DNA of 64,000 bases from Pseudomonas sp. B21-028 (lineage in GTDB: Bacteria; Pseudomonadota; Gammaproteobacteria; Pseudomonadales; Pseudomonadaceae): contig NZ_CP087184.1 of NCBI RefSeq assembly GCF_024749045.1, forward strand, positions 1,426,001 through 1,490,000. Reading direction: 5' to 3'. The notes under the pieces were generated by a model, which had not been told where the DNA came from, ran no database searches, and was given only the letters and a program-made list of their open reading frames with translations. The position numbers and the translations under genes were made by a program. Positions 62,883-64,000 of this stretch are shown one piece after another. The number at the start of each line of letters is the position of its first letter. The first letter of the stretch is position 1.

Positions 62883-64000
62883 ATGGCAACGCTCGAACTT
62901 CGCAATGTAAACAAGACTTACGGCGTCGGCCTGCCCGACACCCTGAAGAACATCGAACTGTCGATCAAGGACGGTGAGTTCCTGATCCTCGTCGGGCCTT
63001 CGGGCTGCGGCAAGTCGACCCTCATGAACTGCATCGCCGGCCTGGAAACCATCACTGGCGGCGCGATCATGATCGGCGACCAGGACGTCAGCGGCATGAG
63101 CCCCAAGGATCGCGACATCGCCATGGTGTTCCAGTCCTATGCGCTGTACCCGACCATGAGCGTGCGCGAGAACATCGAGTTCGGCTTGAAGATCCGCAAG
63201 ATGCCGCAATCGGCCATCGACGAGGAAGTGGCCCGGGTTGCCAAGCTGTTGCAGATCGAACACCTGCTCAATCGCAAGCCCGGCCAGCTCTCCGGTGGCC
63301 AGCAGCAACGCGTGGCCATGGGCCGAGCCCTGGCGCGGCGGCCGAAGATCTATCTGTTCGACGAACCGCTGTCCAACCTCGACGCCAAGCTGCGGGTCGA
63401 GATGCGCACCGAAATGAAACTGATGCACCAGCGCCTGAAGACCACCACGGTTTATGTGACCCACGACCAGATCGAGGCCATGACCCTGGGCGACAAAGTG
63501 GCGGTGATGAAGGACGGGATCATCCAGCAGTTCGGCACGCCGGAAGAGATCTACACCAACCCGGCCAACCTGTTCGTGGCGAGTTTCATCGGTTCGCCGC
63601 CGATGAACTTCATTCCCCTGCGCCTGCAGCGCAAGGAAGGTCGCCTGGTGGCGCTGCTCGACAGCGGTCAGGCCCGTTGCGAGTTGCCATTGGGCCTGCA
63701 GGATGCCGGCCTGGAAGACCGCGAAGTGATTCTTGGCATGCGTCCGGAACAGATCTTACTGGCTGGCAGCGAGCCGAACGGTTTGCCGACCATTCGTGCC
63801 GAAGTCCAGGTCACCGAGCCCACCGGCCCGGACACCCTGGTATTTGTCAGTCTAAATGACACCAAAGTTTGCTGCCGCCTGGCGCCGGACGCGGCGCCAC
63901 GGGCCGGAGAAACGATGACGCTTCAGCTTGACCCGCAAAAAGTATTACTATTTGATGCTCAGACCGGCGAACGCTTAGGAGTCGCTGGTCAGGCACAAGC
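62883..64000 (+). CDS. gtsD: Glucose/mannose ABC transporter ATPase GtsD (MalK/UgpC type), 3' end beyond window
   Basis: 372 codons of a CUT1 ATPase are visible, with no stop before the edge. Walker [12 protein letters not shown]-loop [10 protein letters not shown], signature [15 protein letters not shown], Walker [17 protein letters not shown], switch [13 protein letters not shown]. The C-terminal regulatory OB-like domain starts near [15 protein letters not shown], with [10 protein letters not shown]. Family length (about 385 aa) suggests only about a dozen residues are missing. In pseudomonads the outer-membrane porin oprB usually follows. Confidence 0.95.
   Translation, partial: MATLELRNVNKTYGVGLPDTLKNIELSIKDGEFLILVGPSGCGKSTLMNCIAGLETITGGAIMIGDQDVSGMSPKDRDIAMVFQSYALYPTMSVRENIEFGLKIRKMPQSAIDEEVARVAKLLQIEHLLNRKPGQLSGGQQQRVAMGRALARRPKIYLFDEPLSNLDAKLRVEMRTEMKLMHQRLKTTTVYVTHDQIEAMTLGDKVAVMKDGIIQQFGTPEEIYTNPANLFVASFIGSPPMNFIPLRLQRKEGRLVALLDSGQARCELPLGLQDAGLEDREVILGMRPEQILLAGSEPNGLPTIRAEVQVTEPTGPDTLVFVSLNDTKVCCRLAPDAAPRAGETMTLQLDPQKVLLFDAQTGERLGVAGQAQ

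Overview
This is high-GC gammaproteobacterial chromosome. Gene order and protein content point to a fluorescent Pseudomonas of the P. fluorescens complex (inferred from recognised families and synteny, not from a search). Evidence includes braCDEFG-type branched-chain transport genes, pobA with an AraC-type regulator, Entner-Doudoroff genes with HexR-type sites, the gltR/gtrS/gts glucose block, and many copies of two dispersed palindromic repeat families. No rRNA, tRNA, CRISPR array, prophage or insertion sequence is visible. It reads as resident core and flexible chromosome.

Layout. 0-1.4 kb: end of a basic amino-acid ABC importer (permease cut by the window edge, substrate-binding protein complete). 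1.8-4.6 kb: a DNA-ligase/exonuclease repair pair. 4.8-9 kb: a penicillin-acylase-type lipoprotein, a YfcG-type GST and an isochorismatase-fold hydrolase. 9.1-10.9 kb: four small cytoplasmic or envelope genes, two with SEC-C metal-binding motifs. 11-19.8 kb: OmpA-type lipoproteins, a DUF1145/collagen-like pair, a CopD-like membrane protein, dinG, a serine hydrolase, pdxH and a glycine-zipper lipoprotein. 20-26.9 kb: nhaA, a cysteine-synthase-fold enzyme, an FAD oxidoreductase, a lipoprotein, and a divergent SDR/LysR pair. 27.0-29.5 kb: a four-gene HvfABC/DoxX ('bufferin'-type) operon, a predicted modified-peptide system for copper handling. 29.8-34.9 kb: livFGMHK. 35.8-38.0 kb: a single large gene for a tubulin/FtsZ-like GTPase. 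38.2-46.3 kb: two MFS transporters, pobA/pobC, small conserved genes, a CoA-transferase and a YbaN-type protein. 46.4-51.5 kb: heme uptake (ECF sigma, FecR-type anti-sigma, TonB-dependent receptor, heme oxygenase) under a striking Fur-box palindrome. 51.7-64 kb: central sugar metabolism, with gap divergent from edd-glk-gltR-gtrS, then a sugar isomerase/epimerase and gtsABCD, whose last gene runs off the end.

Genes acting together. gtsABCD imports glucose (probably also mannose), Glk phosphorylates it, and Edd and Gap carry Entner-Doudoroff flux. HexR-type boxes sit in the gap-edd gap. A 66-bp promoter module with identical internal spacing is present in front of both the epimerase gene and gtsA. 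The heme operon links detection of external heme (receptor, anti-sigma, sigma) to heme degradation.

Most unusual items: the chromosomal tubulin-like protein at 35788-37965, the copper-RiPP operon at 27012-29470, the duplicated promoter module at 58201 and 59555, the nested (REPIN-in-REP) repeats and the extended palindrome at 7389-7607, and the 14-bp-arm palindrome over the sigma-factor promoter at 51504-51534.
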